A stretch of 64,000 bases of DNA from Mycolicibacterium neoaurum ATCC 25795 (GCF_000691525.1 NZ_JMDW01000013.1:1-64000); one strand, 5' to 3'. Shown: positions 9,721 to 18,914, numbered from the stretch's first letter. Notes: generated by a model not told the origin, from the letters alone. Made by a program: numbers and translations.

Positions 9721-9819
9721 TGCACCCGAGCCACAGATTTGGACAAGGTTTGCCAGGCGCGGTCGCAGATCCGTCGAAACAGGGGCTCGGAGCCCGTGCG
9801 CGGGGAGTACGCTCCGAAC

Positions 9820-11121
9820 GTGGCAGCGAGGGTGCCCGGCCGGTGCCTCCCCGACCTTCCGGACGGAAGCCGGCACTACGAAGATGCGGCCAGTCGGCGA
9901 CTGGCAACCCTGACGGTCAGCACGCGGATTGCGGCCGCGATCGTCGGGATCTACGGCTTTGCCGAGTTGATCCTGGTACCCGAAGTACCGCATATCGGCC
10001 TGGTCAACCTGGTGAGCGCTGCGCTTTTCCTGGCCATTCCGCTGTTGTACCGCTGCGGCTCACTGGCGGCGCTGGCGGCTTTCGTCATCGTCGCCTATGC
10101 CAGCACCGCATATATGTGCAGCCAACTCGGCACCGATACCGGTCTGCAGTTCTATTTCTTCGTCGGCGCAGCGCTGATCATCCTGATGATCGGCACCGAT
10201 CACCTCGTGATCGCCTCGGCACTGGCCGCGTCGGGGCCGATCCTTGCGATCGCACTGGAGTGGCTGGTGCCGGGTAACACCGGGGTCTTCTCCGAGGGCG
10301 CGATGCGTGCCAACTTCGTCCTCACCGCGTGCACAGCAAGCCTGATGGTGATCGTCGTCGTGGCGTCGGCGATGCGTCGGATCGACCGTGCCGAAAGTGC
10401 GCTGCAGGCCGAATTCGACAAATCCGAGGCGCTGCTCGCCAACATCCTCCCTGCCACCATCGCCGACCGCCTCAAGGACCGGCGCGACGCGATGATCGCC
10501 GACGGGTTCGCCGACGCATCCATCCTGTTCGCCGACATCGCCGGATACACCCAGCGCGCCAGCGACACCGACCCCGCCGACCTGGTGTTGTTCCTCAACC
10601 GCCTGTACACCGATTTCGACGCTCTGGTCGACCGGCACGGTCTGGAGAAGATCAAGACCAGCGGTGACTCGTACATGGTCGTCGCCGGTGTACCGACCCC
10701 CCGGACGGATCACCTGGAGTCGCTGGCGTGCCTGGCGCTGGACATGGCCCATGCGGTCGACGGGCTGCGCGACGCGCGGGGCCGCGAGGTGCCGCTGCGC
10801 ATCGGGATCGCCGCCGGCCCGGTGGTCGCCGGGGTGGTGGGCTCACGCAAGTTCTTCTACGACGTCTGGGGCGATGCGGTCAACGTGGCCTCCCGGATGG
10901 AGAGCACCGACGAGGAGGGCCGCATCCAGGTGCCCCAGGACGTCTATGAGCGCATCAACGGCTCATATCTGTTCGAAGAGCGCGGCGAGGTCGCCGTGAA
11001 GGGCAAGGGCTGGATGCACACTTGGTACCTGGTGGGCCGGCGACCGGCGGAACATCTCGCCGGGCCCGGCCCCGCCGCGCTCTCCGGTGGCCCTACACCT
11101 TGTGATTCTCCGATCGGATGA
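9820..11121 (+). CDS. cya: Membrane-bound class III adenylate cyclase (Rv1625c-like)
   Basis: This 433-residue protein converts ATP to cAMP. Six hydrophobic helices occupy roughly residues 35-195. A linker (FDKSEALLANILPATIADRLKDRR) leads to the catalytic domain: metal-binding Asp in ILFADIAGYTQ, LEKIKTSGDSYMV with the substrate-specifying Lys, the second Asp and Asn-Arg positions in FFYDVWGDAVNVASRMES, and end motif VKGKGWMHTWYLVGR. This matches M. tuberculosis Rv1625c, a six-helix homodimeric cyclase. The frame is open from 9739 (TTG), but GTG 9820 is chosen because MAARVPGR resembles the Rv1625c start and GGGGAG lies 12 bases upstream. Its 3' end overlaps converging dps by 29 bases. Confidence 0.93.
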   Translation: MAARVPGRCLPDLPDGSRHYEDAASRRLATLTVSTRIAAAIVGIYGFAELILVPEVPHIGLVNLVSAALFLAIPLLYRCGSLAALAAFVIVAYASTAYMCSQLGTDTGLQFYFFVGAALIILMIGTDHLVIASALAASGPILAIALEWLVPGNTGVFSEGAMRANFVLTACTASLMVIVVVASAMRRIDRAESALQAEFDKSEALLANILPATIADRLKDRRDAMIADGFADASILFADIAGYTQRASDTDPADLVLFLNRLYTDFDALVDRHGLEKIKTSGDSYMVVAGVPTPRTDHLESLACLALDMAHAVDGLRDARGREVPLRIGIAAGPVVAGVVGSRKFFYDVWGDAVNVASRMESTDEEGRIQVPQDVYERINGSYLFEERGEVAVKGKGWMHTWYLVGRRPAEHLAGPGPAALSGGPTPCDSPIG

Positions 11122-11581
11122 GCCAGGCCAGTTTCTCCAAGCCGTCGATCAGCTGATGCAGGATGTCCGCGGTGGTCGGGTCCTCGGCATCGACACCGTC
11201 GTGTACACCACGCATCGTGTCGACGGTCGCGTAGATGCGCGTGCCGATCAGGTCGACCACCTCGGTGGTGTTGCGTTCATAGGGCGGAAAAGCGGGCAGC
11301 GTGGTGGTGGCCGCCACGGTGTCCGAGCGGCCGTCGGCGACCCCGTAGAGCGTCCGCATGCGTTCGGCGACGGTGTCGCTGCCCTCGCGGGCGAAATCGA
11401 CCAACTCGTCGAGCTGTAGGTGCAGATCCCGGAAGTTGGTACCGACCACATTCCAGTGCGCCTGCTTGCCCTGCAGATGCAGCTCGATCATGTCGACCAG
11501 AACTTGTTGCAGGCTGGCCTGCAGTTCGGGTGAGGCCTGGAAGCCCTGGATATCACTTTCGGTGCGCCGTGTTGTCGTCAT
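11093..11581 (-). CDS. dps2: Dps2-type DNA-binding ferritin
   Basis: This 162-residue mini-ferritin oxidises and stores iron and can protect DNA. The ferroxidase motif is intact: HLQGKQAHWNVVGTNF, then LHLQLDELVDFAREGSDTVAERM. The C-terminal LIDGLEKLAWLIRSEN is typical. The sequence (MTTTRRTESDIQGF...) is close to M. smegmatis Dps2, a second Dps not found in M. tuberculosis. The frame stays open upstream to 11938, but that part is the shadow of the DUF2339 gene; ATG 11581 gives the Dps2 length. Its end overlaps the converging cyclase gene by 29 bases. Confidence 0.93.
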   Translation of the reverse strand: MTTTRRTESDIQGFQASPELQASLQQVLVDMIELHLQGKQAHWNVVGTNFRDLHLQLDELVDFAREGSDTVAERMRTLYGVADGRSDTVAATTTLPAFPPYERNTTEVVDLIGTRIYATVDTMRGVHDGVDAEDPTTADILHQLIDGLEKLAWLIRSENHKV

Positions 11582-11609
11582 ATCAGAGCCAACACAGAGT
11601 TTTCTGGAA

Positions 11610-13460
11610 TCATTCCAGAATTTGTGGTCCATCGGCGCGCTGCTGATCCTGCTGGGACAGCAGTCGCGCATATCCCGCGCCCATACCGAGCAGCACCAGG
11701 CCGGTGACGATGAACACCGCGACCCGGAAGATGCCGTCGAGGGTGCCCAGATCGAACAGGAACAGCTTGGCCATGGCCGCAGCCACCAACGCCATACCGC
11801 CACCGAGGGGCACCGAACGGTCCGCCCGGTCCAGGCGCACGGCGTACCAGAGCAGACCGGCTGCCAGCACGATCCAGCAGATGGTCGCCGCCATGTGCCC
11901 GGCCAGAAATCCACCATCCGTTCCACCGAGCAGCACACCGGCGGTCACGGTGAACACGGTCACCGCGTAGGCACTGAGCACGGCCGCCCCGGCCAACAGC
12001 AGCCGTCCGGTGTCGGCGTCGCGGTGGCGTCGCGTCAGAGACCACGTCTGCGCCGCGCCGTAGAGCACCACCAGCAGGCTGGAGATCAGCACCGACACCG
12101 CCTCGGCGCCGGACCGCTCGGTCGCCCTCGTGATCGTGTCCGGGCCCGCCAGGTCGAGGTAGTAGAGGCCCCCGACGGCGCCGAAGACCAGTGCGGCGAT
12201 CTGCGCACCGGTGTTGTGCCGCCCGGCCACGGCCACCACCACCGCCAGCGCCAGCAGCAGCGGTCCTGCGGCGCGGCCGTCGAAAGCCACCGCGACGGCG
12301 ACCAGGGCGGCGACCACCGACAGCGCCGACCACACGTGGCGGGCGGATCCGGCCATGCCGGGAATGCGATCACCGAGCAGCACGACCGCCAACAGGGAGA
12401 GCGACAGCGCCGCGATCATCAACGCTGCGATGCGACCGTCCACCGTCACCGACACCAGCAGCAGCGGTGCTGCGCCGATCGTCGACACCACCGTCATCAA
12501 GGTGCGATGGGTGCTGTGCGACAACAGGATCAGCGCCGATCCGATGGCCGACACCGCAGCGATCGCCGCCCCGCCTGCCAGCCAGGGACGGTCGTCGGAG
12601 CCGAACGCCGCACCGACCAACGCCAGGAACACCGGCCCGCTGCCCGCCGCCGTCCGGGCCACATACATCCAGGTCCAGTCGCGGCCGAGCTGCACCGGCA
12701 GCGTCGCCGCCGACAGCGCCAGCAGGAATCCGATCAGCAGCAGATCGATATCGCCGACCACCACCGGCGCCAGCACGGTCAGCGGGACCAGCACCAGCAG
12801 CGCGAGCTGCTCAGAGTCCCACCGCCGCGCCAGCACGAGCCCGCCGCCTGCGATCACGGCCGACAGCACCAGTCCGATGACCGGCGCCACCCACCCATAG
12901 ATCGTGGTGACTGCCACCACGTCGATGTACGCGGTCGCAATACCCGTGGCGGCCAACGCGATGGCGCCGACCCGGCCTCCCGATCGGCTGTTGAGCCAGA
13001 ATGCCCCGGCGACCAGACCGCCCGCCAGCACGGCCCCGGCGGCAACCCGCACCGGCGGGGCCAGCAGACCGGCCTGGGCGGCGAGCACCACCAGCAGCAC
13101 GACACCGATGAGCGTCACCGCCACACCAGCCGCCGCGAGCACCTTCCCGATCCAGTTATGCGGACGCACGGGCGGTGCGTCGACGGTGGGCACGGGGGCG
13201 ACCGGCGCCGGTACCGCGGGTGCGCTCGGCGCGGGATAGCCGGGGTGCGGCGGGACCGCCTGCGCGTACTGCGGATACTGGGCATAGTTCGGGTAACCCC
13301 AGCCGGCCTGCTGTGGGGCGGTGGGTGCGGACTGGCCGAGGGCGCCGGACAATTGCGTCAATTCGGCGGACGCCCGGGCCAGCTGGTGTGACATGGCCAC
13401 GAACTCGGCGGACAGTCGGGTGAGGACCTGCTGCGGTTCGGTCATGTCAGACATCGTCAC
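11610..13460 (-). CDS. DUF2339-like polytopic membrane protein
   Basis: This 616-residue protein begins with a short helical segment (residues 7-45) and a Pro/Tyr/Gln/Ala-rich linker (46-110). It continues with about sixteen or more closely packed hydrophobic helices to the C-terminus. Motifs such as NWIGKVLAAAGVAVTLIGVVLLV and VGAIALAATGIATAYIDVVAVTTIYGW match the DUF2339 predicted membrane protein family; no enzymatic residues stand out. The GTG at 13460 has GGGGAG seven bases upstream; ATGs at 13454 and 13445 are alternatives. It lies 28 bases upstream of dps, so it may share its transcript. Function unknown. Confidence 0.8.
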   Translation of the reverse strand: MTMSDMTEPQQVLTRLSAEFVAMSHQLARASAELTQLSGALGQSAPTAPQQAGWGYPNYAQYPQYAQAVPPHPGYPAPSAPAVPAPVAPVPTVDAPPVRPHNWIGKVLAAAGVAVTLIGVVLLVVLAAQAGLLAPPVRVAAGAVLAGGLVAGAFWLNSRSGGRVGAIALAATGIATAYIDVVAVTTIYGWVAPVIGLVLSAVIAGGGLVLARRWDSEQLALLVLVPLTVLAPVVVGDIDLLLIGFLLALSAATLPVQLGRDWTWMYVARTAAGSGPVFLALVGAAFGSDDRPWLAGGAAIAAVSAIGSALILLSHSTHRTLMTVVSTIGAAPLLLVSVTVDGRIAALMIAALSLSLLAVVLLGDRIPGMAGSARHVWSALSVVAALVAVAVAFDGRAAGPLLLALAVVVAVAGRHNTGAQIAALVFGAVGGLYYLDLAGPDTITRATERSGAEAVSVLISSLLVVLYGAAQTWSLTRRHRDADTGRLLLAGAAVLSAYAVTVFTVTAGVLLGGTDGGFLAGHMAATICWIVLAAGLLWYAVRLDRADRSVPLGGGMALVAAAMAKLFLFDLGTLDGIFRVAVFIVTGLVLLGMGAGYARLLSQQDQQRADGPQILE

Positions 13461-13498
13461 CCATGAACTCCCCGGCTGAGATGAGTAGGACTACTCGT

Positions 13499-14149
13499 TC
13501 ACTCGTCGAGTCCGTGCTCGATCGCGTAGCGGGCCAGCTCGACGCGGTTGGCGACCTGCAGCTTGCGGAACGTCGCCTGCACGTGGTTCTCGACGGTCCG
13601 ATGGCTCAGCGACAGTCGCTCGGCGATCTGTTTGGCCGTCAGCCCCTTCGCGACATGACGCAGGATCTCGGTCTCGCGGTCGGTGAGGCTGGGCACCGCG
13701 GGACCGGCCGTATCGCCGGCCGGTTCGGCGGCGATGCGCCGGTACTCGCCGAGCACCAGGCCGGCCAGCCCCGGAGTGAACACCGCGCGACCCGCGGCGG
13801 TGGCCCGAACCGCTTCGCCCAGTTCGGTTTTCGATGCGCTCTTGACCAGATACCCGGTGGCCCCGGCCTTCACCGCCTCCAGCACGTCGGCGCGTTCGTC
13901 GGAGGCCGACAACACCAGGATCCGCGAGGCCGGCGACACCGCGAGCACCTCCGCGCAGGCCTGGGCACCGGTCCCGTCGGCCAACCGCATGTCCATCACC
14001 ACCACCTCGGGGTGCACCACCTCGGCCCGGCGCCGCGCCGAGGCAACCCCGTCGGCGGTCGCAACCACCTCGAAACCGTCATCGGCCAGATCGCGTGCCA
14101 CCGCATCGCGCCAGATCGGGTGATCGTCGACCACCATCACCGTCGGCAT
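13499..14149 (-). CDS. NarL/LuxR-type response regulator (MacR-like)
   Basis: This 216-residue regulator has a receiver domain (MVVDDHPIWRDAVARDL; phosphoacceptor Asp in VVVMDMRLADGTG; LVLSASDE; TGYLVKSASK). A C-terminal LuxR-type helix-turn-helix (LTDRETEILRHVAKGLTAKQ, then LSLSHRTVENHVQATFRKL) follows. It would act on DNA after phosphorylation by the kinase encoded just upstream; the two genes overlap by one base (TGATG). The ATG at 14149 (MPTVMVVDD) is chosen over an earlier in-frame codon at 14191. The pair resembles actinobacterial MacRS systems linked to development and envelope proteins in Streptomyces; targets here are unknown. Confidence 0.9.
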   Translation of the reverse strand: MPTVMVVDDHPIWRDAVARDLADDGFEVVATADGVASARRRAEVVHPEVVVMDMRLADGTGAQACAEVLAVSPASRILVLSASDERADVLEAVKAGATGYLVKSASKTELGEAVRATAAGRAVFTPGLAGLVLGEYRRIAAEPAGDTAGPAVPSLTDRETEILRHVAKGLTAKQIAERLSLSHRTVENHVQATFRKLQVANRVELARYAIEHGLDE

Positions 14150-15297
14150 CAGTGTCCTCCCTTGCCCGATCGGGGCACCGTCAGTTCCCACTCGGTACCG
14201 CCACTCGGCGGTGTGGTCAGATCCGCCCGGCCGCCGAGTGCGGCCATCCTGCCCTGAATGGACTTGCTCACCCCGACCCGCCCCTCCGCCACGGCGACCG
14301 CGAGCCGTCCTTCCGGGATGCCGGGCCCGTCATCGCGGATGCTGACCACCACCTCGGCTCCGAGATCCTCCAGCAGCACGAAGGCCCGCGCCTGCGGTCC
14401 GGCGTGCCGTTCCACATTGGTCAGCGCGTTGACCACCGCCGCCTCGACCTCGGCGGCCACCGCACTGTCCAGGTACACCGCCTCGGCAGGCACGCTCACC
14501 GACACCCGGTCGGCACTGTGCCTGCGCAAGAGCGCACCGAGATCACTCGTCGTAACCGGTGCCTGGACGGCAAGGGTGTCCTCGGTGCTGAGCAACCGGC
14601 GCAGCGCGCGCTCCTGCTCCCCCGCGGCTTCCGCCAGTTCGGCTGTCTCACCGCCGATTTCGCGACCACGTCGGGCCACCATGGCCAGCACCTGCATCAC
14701 CCCGTCATGCACCTGCCTGGACAGTCGCTCCCGCTCGGCCAGCGCCGCACTGAGCCGCGTCGCCCGCTCCAACTCCGCATGTGCCCGGCGCGCGGTGGTC
14801 GCCGCCATCCCGACGGCCAACCCCACCGCCAACTCGATCAGGATGGTCGGGCTGCGCACCAGATCCACCGCGATCGCCCCTTTGAGCGCCGCGGCGGTGC
14901 CCATCACCGCCAGTCCCATCACCATGCCCGCGGCGGGCCCGGCCAGGATCGCCGCCGAGACCACCGCGTTGGTCGCCCACAGCGTGGTCGGCCAGGACTG
15001 GTTGTCGAGCACCCACTGCCCGGAGGCGACCATCAGGGTGGACCCCATGAACGCGATCACCACCGCAGCCTCGGCGATGACCCAGCCGCGGCGCCTGCCG
15101 AATCCGCCGAGATAGGCCGCACCGCACGCGATGGTCCACACCGTCAGTAGGCCGAACAGCACCCAGCTCAACCCCGGCCGGTCCAGTTCGTGGTACTTGG
15201 ATACCTGGAAGTACAGCGCATAGCTCCAACTGAGCAGCCGGAACACCTGCGCGGCCCGCCACAGCGGGGCGACCGGGTCCGCCGTCGCCGCGATCAT
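14149..15297 (-). CDS. MacS-like membrane sensor histidine kinase
   Basis: This 382-residue kinase has five or six hydrophobic N-terminal helices (residues about 20-165) with no large external sensor domain. A short coiled linker precedes the HisKA_3 phosphorylation site (RERLSRQVHDGVMQVLAMVARR, His near 194). The HATPase domain follows (AAVVNALTNVERHAG; IRDDGPGIPEGRL; STQG-like KSIQGRMAALGG). This layout fits the NarX/DesK superfamily and the MacS subfamily. It is paired with the LuxR-type regulator that overlaps its stop codon. The signal is unknown. Confidence 0.9.
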   Translation of the reverse strand: MIAATADPVAPLWRAAQVFRLLSWSYALYFQVSKYHELDRPGLSWVLFGLLTVWTIACGAAYLGGFGRRRGWVIAEAAVVIAFMGSTLMVASGQWVLDNQSWPTTLWATNAVVSAAILAGPAAGMVMGLAVMGTAAALKGAIAVDLVRSPTILIELAVGLAVGMAATTARRAHAELERATRLSAALAERERLSRQVHDGVMQVLAMVARRGREIGGETAELAEAAGEQERALRRLLSTEDTLAVQAPVTTSDLGALLRRHSADRVSVSVPAEAVYLDSAVAAEVEAAVVNALTNVERHAGPQARAFVLLEDLGAEVVVSIRDDGPGIPEGRLAVAVAEGRVGVSKSIQGRMAALGGRADLTTPPSGGTEWELTVPRSGKGGH

Positions 15298-15302
15298 CGG
15301 GG

Positions 15303-16097
15303 CTACATCACCTTGGACAGGAAGGCCTTCGTGCGCTCGTGCTGCGGGTTGCTCATCACCTCGGTCGGCTTGCCGCGCTCGACCACCACACCGCCGTCCA
15401 TGAAGACCAGCTCGTCGGCGACCTCCCGGGCGAAGCCCATCTCATGGGTCACCACCAGCATGGTCATCCCCTCGGCGGCGAGCTTCTTCATCACCGCGAG
15501 CACCTCACCGACCAGTTCGGGGTCCAGCGCCGAGGTGGGCTCGTCGAAGAGCATCAACTTGGGGCTCATGGCCAGCGCTCGGGCGATCGCGACCCGCTGC
15601 TGCTGGCCACCGGAGAGCTGCGCCGGATAGGCGCCGGCCTTGTCGGCCAGTCCGACCTGGTTGAGCAGATCCATCGCCCGCTCGGTCGCCTGCTTCTTGT
15701 TCTGCCCCTTGACCTGGGTGGGTGCCTCGACCACATTGCCCAGCGCGGTGCGGTGCGGGAACAGGTTGAAGTGCTGGAACACCATGCCGACGTCACGCCG
15801 CTGGCGGGCCACCTCGCGGGGTTTCATCTCGTGCAGCTTGCCCCCGCGCTCGTGATAACCGACGAGGGCACCGTCGACATAGAGCCGGCCGGCGCTGACG
15901 GTCTCCAAGTGATTGATGCAGCGCAGAAACGTCGACTTGCCGGAGCCCGACGGCCCGACGAGCACCAGCACCTGGCCCTTCTGCACTTCCAGGGTGATGC
16001 CCTTGAGCACCTTGAGAGCGCCGAAGTCCTTGCAGACGAGTTCGGCCTTGACCATGGGCTGTGCTGTTTCGTTCGCGGACGACTCCGAGGAAGACAC
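15303..16097 (-). CDS. Polar amino acid ABC transporter ATPase (GlnQ family)
   Basis: This 264-residue ATPase shows Walker A GPSGSGKSTFLRCINHLE, the GlnQ-typical RRDVGMVFQHFNLFPHRTALGNV segment, signature LSGGQQQRVAIARALAM, and Walker B LMLFDEPTSALDPELVGEVL. The ending HERTKAFLSKVM is usual for PAAT-family ATPases. It is the last gene of a three-gene importer operon, two bases downstream of the permease gene. Likely ligands are glutamate, glutamine, arginine or a related compound; the sequence does not decide. Confidence 0.92.
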   Translation of the reverse strand: MSSSESSANETAQPMVKAELVCKDFGALKVLKGITLEVQKGQVLVLVGPSGSGKSTFLRCINHLETVSAGRLYVDGALVGYHERGGKLHEMKPREVARQRRDVGMVFQHFNLFPHRTALGNVVEAPTQVKGQNKKQATERAMDLLNQVGLADKAGAYPAQLSGGQQQRVAIARALAMSPKLMLFDEPTSALDPELVGEVLAVMKKLAAEGMTMLVVTHEMGFAREVADELVFMDGGVVVERGKPTEVMSNPQHERTKAFLSKVM

Positions 16098-16099
16098 CG

Positions 16100-17026
16100 T
16101 CAGGCACCCGTACCCATCTGCGCCTTGGCCAGCGCCTCGAGTTGTTTGGGACTCAGCTTGCGCGACGCGCCCCTGGAGAAATAGCGCTCCAGGTAGAACT
16201 GGCCGACCATCAGGATGCTGGTGATGATCAGATACCAGGTCGCGGCGACCAGCAGCAGGGGCACCGGTTCGAAGATCCGGGCGGCGATTTCGCGGGTCGC
16301 GATGCTGTACAGGTCGAAGGCGTATGGCACGGCGGTCACCAGCGAGGTCGTCTTCAGCAGACTGATGACCTCGTTACCGGTCGGCGGGATGATCACCCGC
16401 ATCGCCTGCGGCAACACGGTGCGCCGCATCGCCAGACCCCACGACATCCCCAGTGCGGTCGACGCCTCCAACTGCCCTTCGGGTACCGAGGTGATGCCGG
16501 CGCGGACGATCTCGGCCATATAGGCCGCCTCGTTGAGGGCAAGGCCGATCACGGCCAGTGCGAACGGGAACGACAGGTTCTGCAGGTCGATGTGGAAGAA
16601 GGTCGGGCCGAACGGCACCCCGAGCTGGATCTTCTGGTAGATCGTGGGCATCAGACCCCAGAACGCCAGCTGCACGTAGACCGGGGTGCCGCGGAAGACC
16701 CAGAGGAAGACCCAGGCGACCGCACTGAGCACGGCGTTGTCGGACAACCGCATGATCGTCAGGATCACGCCGAGGACGATGCCGATCACCATCGAGTAGA
16801 CGGTCAGCTGCAGGGTGTTGACGACACCCAGCAGGATCCGCTCGTTGAAGAGGTACTTCGCGAACGTCGACCACCCGTAGGCGGGGTTGGTGGCCGCGCC
16901 GTAGAGGAACAGGCCGACCACGACGATGATGACGGCCGCCGCCACCCACCGCCACGGATGCCGCAGCGGTACGGCGTCGATGGCTTCTGGCGAGCTGGAC
17001 GGTGGCGACGAGCCGGCATCACTCAT
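16100..17026 (-). CDS. Polar amino acid ABC transporter permease
   Basis: This 308-residue permease of the His/Glu/Gln/Arg/opine family has an N-terminal cytoplasmic segment of about 30 residues and five or six helices. The conserved loop reads FRGTPVYVQLAFWGL and the EAA-type loop EAAYMAEIVRAGITSVPEGQLEAS, followed by LGMSWGLAMRRTVLPQAMRVIIPP. A single permease gene implies a homodimer. It is followed closely by the GlnQ-like ATPase and preceded by the binding-protein gene 30 bases away. Confidence 0.92.
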   Translation of the reverse strand: MSDAGSSPPSSSPEAIDAVPLRHPWRWVAAAVIIVVVGLFLYGAATNPAYGWSTFAKYLFNERILLGVVNTLQLTVYSMVIGIVLGVILTIMRLSDNAVLSAVAWVFLWVFRGTPVYVQLAFWGLMPTIYQKIQLGVPFGPTFFHIDLQNLSFPFALAVIGLALNEAAYMAEIVRAGITSVPEGQLEASTALGMSWGLAMRRTVLPQAMRVIIPPTGNEVISLLKTTSLVTAVPYAFDLYSIATREIAARIFEPVPLLLVAATWYLIITSILMVGQFYLERYFSRGASRKLSPKQLEALAKAQMGTGA

Positions 17027-17056
17027 GTGCGTCGATAACCCTGTATGTCGATATCG

Positions 17057-17974
17057 CTAGGAGACCGCGCCGTTGATGACCGGCTTGTCGATCATCCCCT
17101 CCTCGAGACCCCAGTTCGCGGCGATCTCCTTGTACTTGCCGTTCTCGATGAGGTGCTCGAGGGCCTGCAGCAGCGACTGCGCCAGCGGCGAACCCTTCTC
17201 CACCGGCCACCCGTAGGGCGCCGAATCGAAGGTCTCGCCGGCCTGCACCAGCTTGCCGTTGGTCTGCTTGATCGCGTACAGCGTCACCGGCGAGTCCGCC
17301 GACATGGCGTCGGCCTGGCCGAGAACCACCGCGTTGGTGGCGGCGTCCTGGCTGTCGAACGGGATGATGTCGATGGCGGGCTTGCCCTCGTCGGTGCACT
17401 TCTTGCTGCGGGCGGGCAGCTCATCGGTCTCCTGGACGGTGGTCGCCTGGACCGCCACCTTCTTACCGCAGGCATCCTCGGGGTTGATCGAGCCGCCGGC
17501 CGGCTGGGCCCACAGCGTGCCCGCCGAGAAGTAGGTGACGAAGTCGACCTGCTGCTCGCGTTCCTTGCTGTCGGTGAACGATGACATACCGACGTTGAAC
17601 GTCCCGCCCTGGATCGACGGGATGATCTTCGCGAAATCGGCCTCGCGGTATTCAGGCTGCAGCCCGAGCGTCCCGGCGATGGCGTTCATCAGATCCACGT
17701 CGAACCCGACGATCTTGCCGGATTCGTCCTTGAACTCGTTCGGTGCGTAGGGAATGTTGACGCCGACGATCAGCTTTCCGGAGGCCTTGATGGCCTCGGG
17801 GACGGTGTTGGCGATCGCCTCCACCTTCTCGGCCGGAGCGGCCGCCGTCGGGGACTCTTGCCCGCCACTCGGTTCCGAGCTCGAACAACCCGACAGCGCC
17901 AGGGCGCCGGTCGCAGCGAACACGGCGGCGTAGCGCCAGAGCCTGGTCCGGCGGTCTTGGATTCCACCCAACAC
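17057..17974 (-). CDS. Polar amino acid ABC transporter binding lipoprotein
   Basis: This 305-residue family 3 solute-binding protein has a basic N-terminus, a hydrophobic stretch and lipobox ALSGC (Cys30 lipidation site), then a Ser/Gly/Glu linker. The binding fold begins with KLIVGVNIPYAPNEFKDESGKIVGFDVDLMNAIA, a classic family 3 motif, and includes FNVGMSSFTDSKEREQQVDFVTYF. It captures the amino acid outside the membrane for the adjacent permease and ATPase. It heads the operon, with a 247-base divergent region to the HdeD-like gene. Confidence 0.92.
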   Translation of the reverse strand: MLGGIQDRRTRLWRYAAVFAATGALALSGCSSSEPSGGQESPTAAAPAEKVEAIANTVPEAIKASGKLIVGVNIPYAPNEFKDESGKIVGFDVDLMNAIAGTLGLQPEYREADFAKIIPSIQGGTFNVGMSSFTDSKEREQQVDFVTYFSAGTLWAQPAGGSINPEDACGKKVAVQATTVQETDELPARSKKCTDEGKPAIDIIPFDSQDAATNAVVLGQADAMSADSPVTLYAIKQTNGKLVQAGETFDSAPYGWPVEKGSPLAQSLLQALEHLIENGKYKEIAANWGLEEGMIDKPVINGAVS

Positions 17975-18221
17975 GGTGTGCCTCTACTTTCTGTTGCCGA
18001 GCCGTCACGGTCTGGTCCGTCGACAGCTCCAGCCGAAGACGTTAACGACCGATGATCCGGCGCGCAGCGCCGGTAACGGAACAGTAGTGGAGCCGTAACG
18101 TGAGAGTCGGGCGAACGCCGATCTGGCTCGCGCCGGCGGCCCGCGTGGAACTGCCCGAGAATCCCGACTGCCTGGCAAGAATGCCGGGCGACACGGTCGT
18201 CCCGTGTGGGACACTCACCGC

Positions 18222-18875
18222 ATGCAAACCCCTGCTCCCCCAAGCCTGTTGCAGCACCTGTGGAAGTCGACGCTCATCTCGGGTGTGTTGGCGGCCGGCC
18301 TCGGTATCGCGGTGGTGGCCTGGCCAGGGATCTCGGTCCTGGTAGCGGCCATATTCTTCGGCGCATATCTGCTCGTGACCGGTATCGCGCAGGTCGTGTT
18401 CGCCTTCAGCCTCGACGTGTCGGCCGGTGGCCGGGTGCTGCTGTTCATCAGTGGCGCGGCCTCGGTGGTGCTCGCGGTGCTGGCGTTCCGCCAGTTGGGC
18501 AGTGCGGTGCTGCTGCTGGCCATCTGGATCGGGATCGGTTTCATCTTCCGTGGCGTGGCGACGGCGGTCTCGGCGATCAGCGATCCCACCCTGCCCGCAC
18601 GTGGCTGGAACATCTTCCTCGGCGTGATCAGCCTGATCGCCGGCATCGTGGTGCTGGCCGCACCGTTCGAGTCGATCGGCACGCTGGCCCTGGTCACCGG
18701 CATCTGGCTCATCGTCATCGGCGTGATGGAGGTGGTGACCGCGCTGGGGATCCGTTCGGCATGGAACAGGCGGGACTCCGTCCACGGAGCACCGGCCGCA
18801 CCGGCATCGGCCACCGAGACCGTGGCCGCCGAACCGGCAGCGCCGGCCGCACCGACGGACCCACCGACCAGCTGA
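18222..18875 (+). CDS. HdeD-family (DUF308) membrane protein
   Basis: This 217-residue protein has six hydrophobic helices arranged as repeated pairs, with GLGIAVVAWPGISVLVAAIFFGAYLLVTGIAQVVFAFS typical of the HdeD/DUF308 family. A hydrophilic Ala/Pro-rich tail (about residues 180-217) follows. Family members are linked to acid or stress resistance in enterobacteria, but the mycobacterial role is not established. ATG 18222 (MQTPAPPSL) is preferred over an earlier in-frame codon at 18204. It lies 100 bases upstream of cydA, in the position Rv1624c holds next to cydA in M. tuberculosis. Confidence 0.85.
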   Translation: MQTPAPPSLLQHLWKSTLISGVLAAGLGIAVVAWPGISVLVAAIFFGAYLLVTGIAQVVFAFSLDVSAGGRVLLFISGAASVVLAVLAFRQLGSAVLLLAIWIGIGFIFRGVATAVSAISDPTLPARGWNIFLGVISLIAGIVVLAAPFESIGTLALVTGIWLIVIGVMEVVTALGIRSAWNRRDSVHGAPAAPASATETVAAEPAAPAAPTDPPTS

Positions 18876-18914
18876 GTAATCCGCACCACGATTCCGCGCG
18901 GCGGGACCACCGAC

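Larger units (their letters stand above)
9337..9819. promoter_or_regulatory. AT-rich divergent regulatory region, glycosidase/adenylate cyclase
   Basis: This 483-base non-coding region is clearly richer in A/T than its surroundings, especially at 9385-9520, and separates the divergent glycosidase and cyclase genes. It contains a perfect CRP-type palindrome (9578-9593), a TAATAT -10-like hexamer on the plus strand (9688-9693), and an 8-base-arm palindrome just after it (9701-9720). Short open frames here lack coding character. Confidence 0.6.

Noticed and set aside
11358..13391. A 677-codon open frame antisense to the DUF2339 gene
   Set aside because: Composition is typical of antisense high-GC frames (Arg/His/Gln repeats); the minus-strand membrane protein is the real gene.
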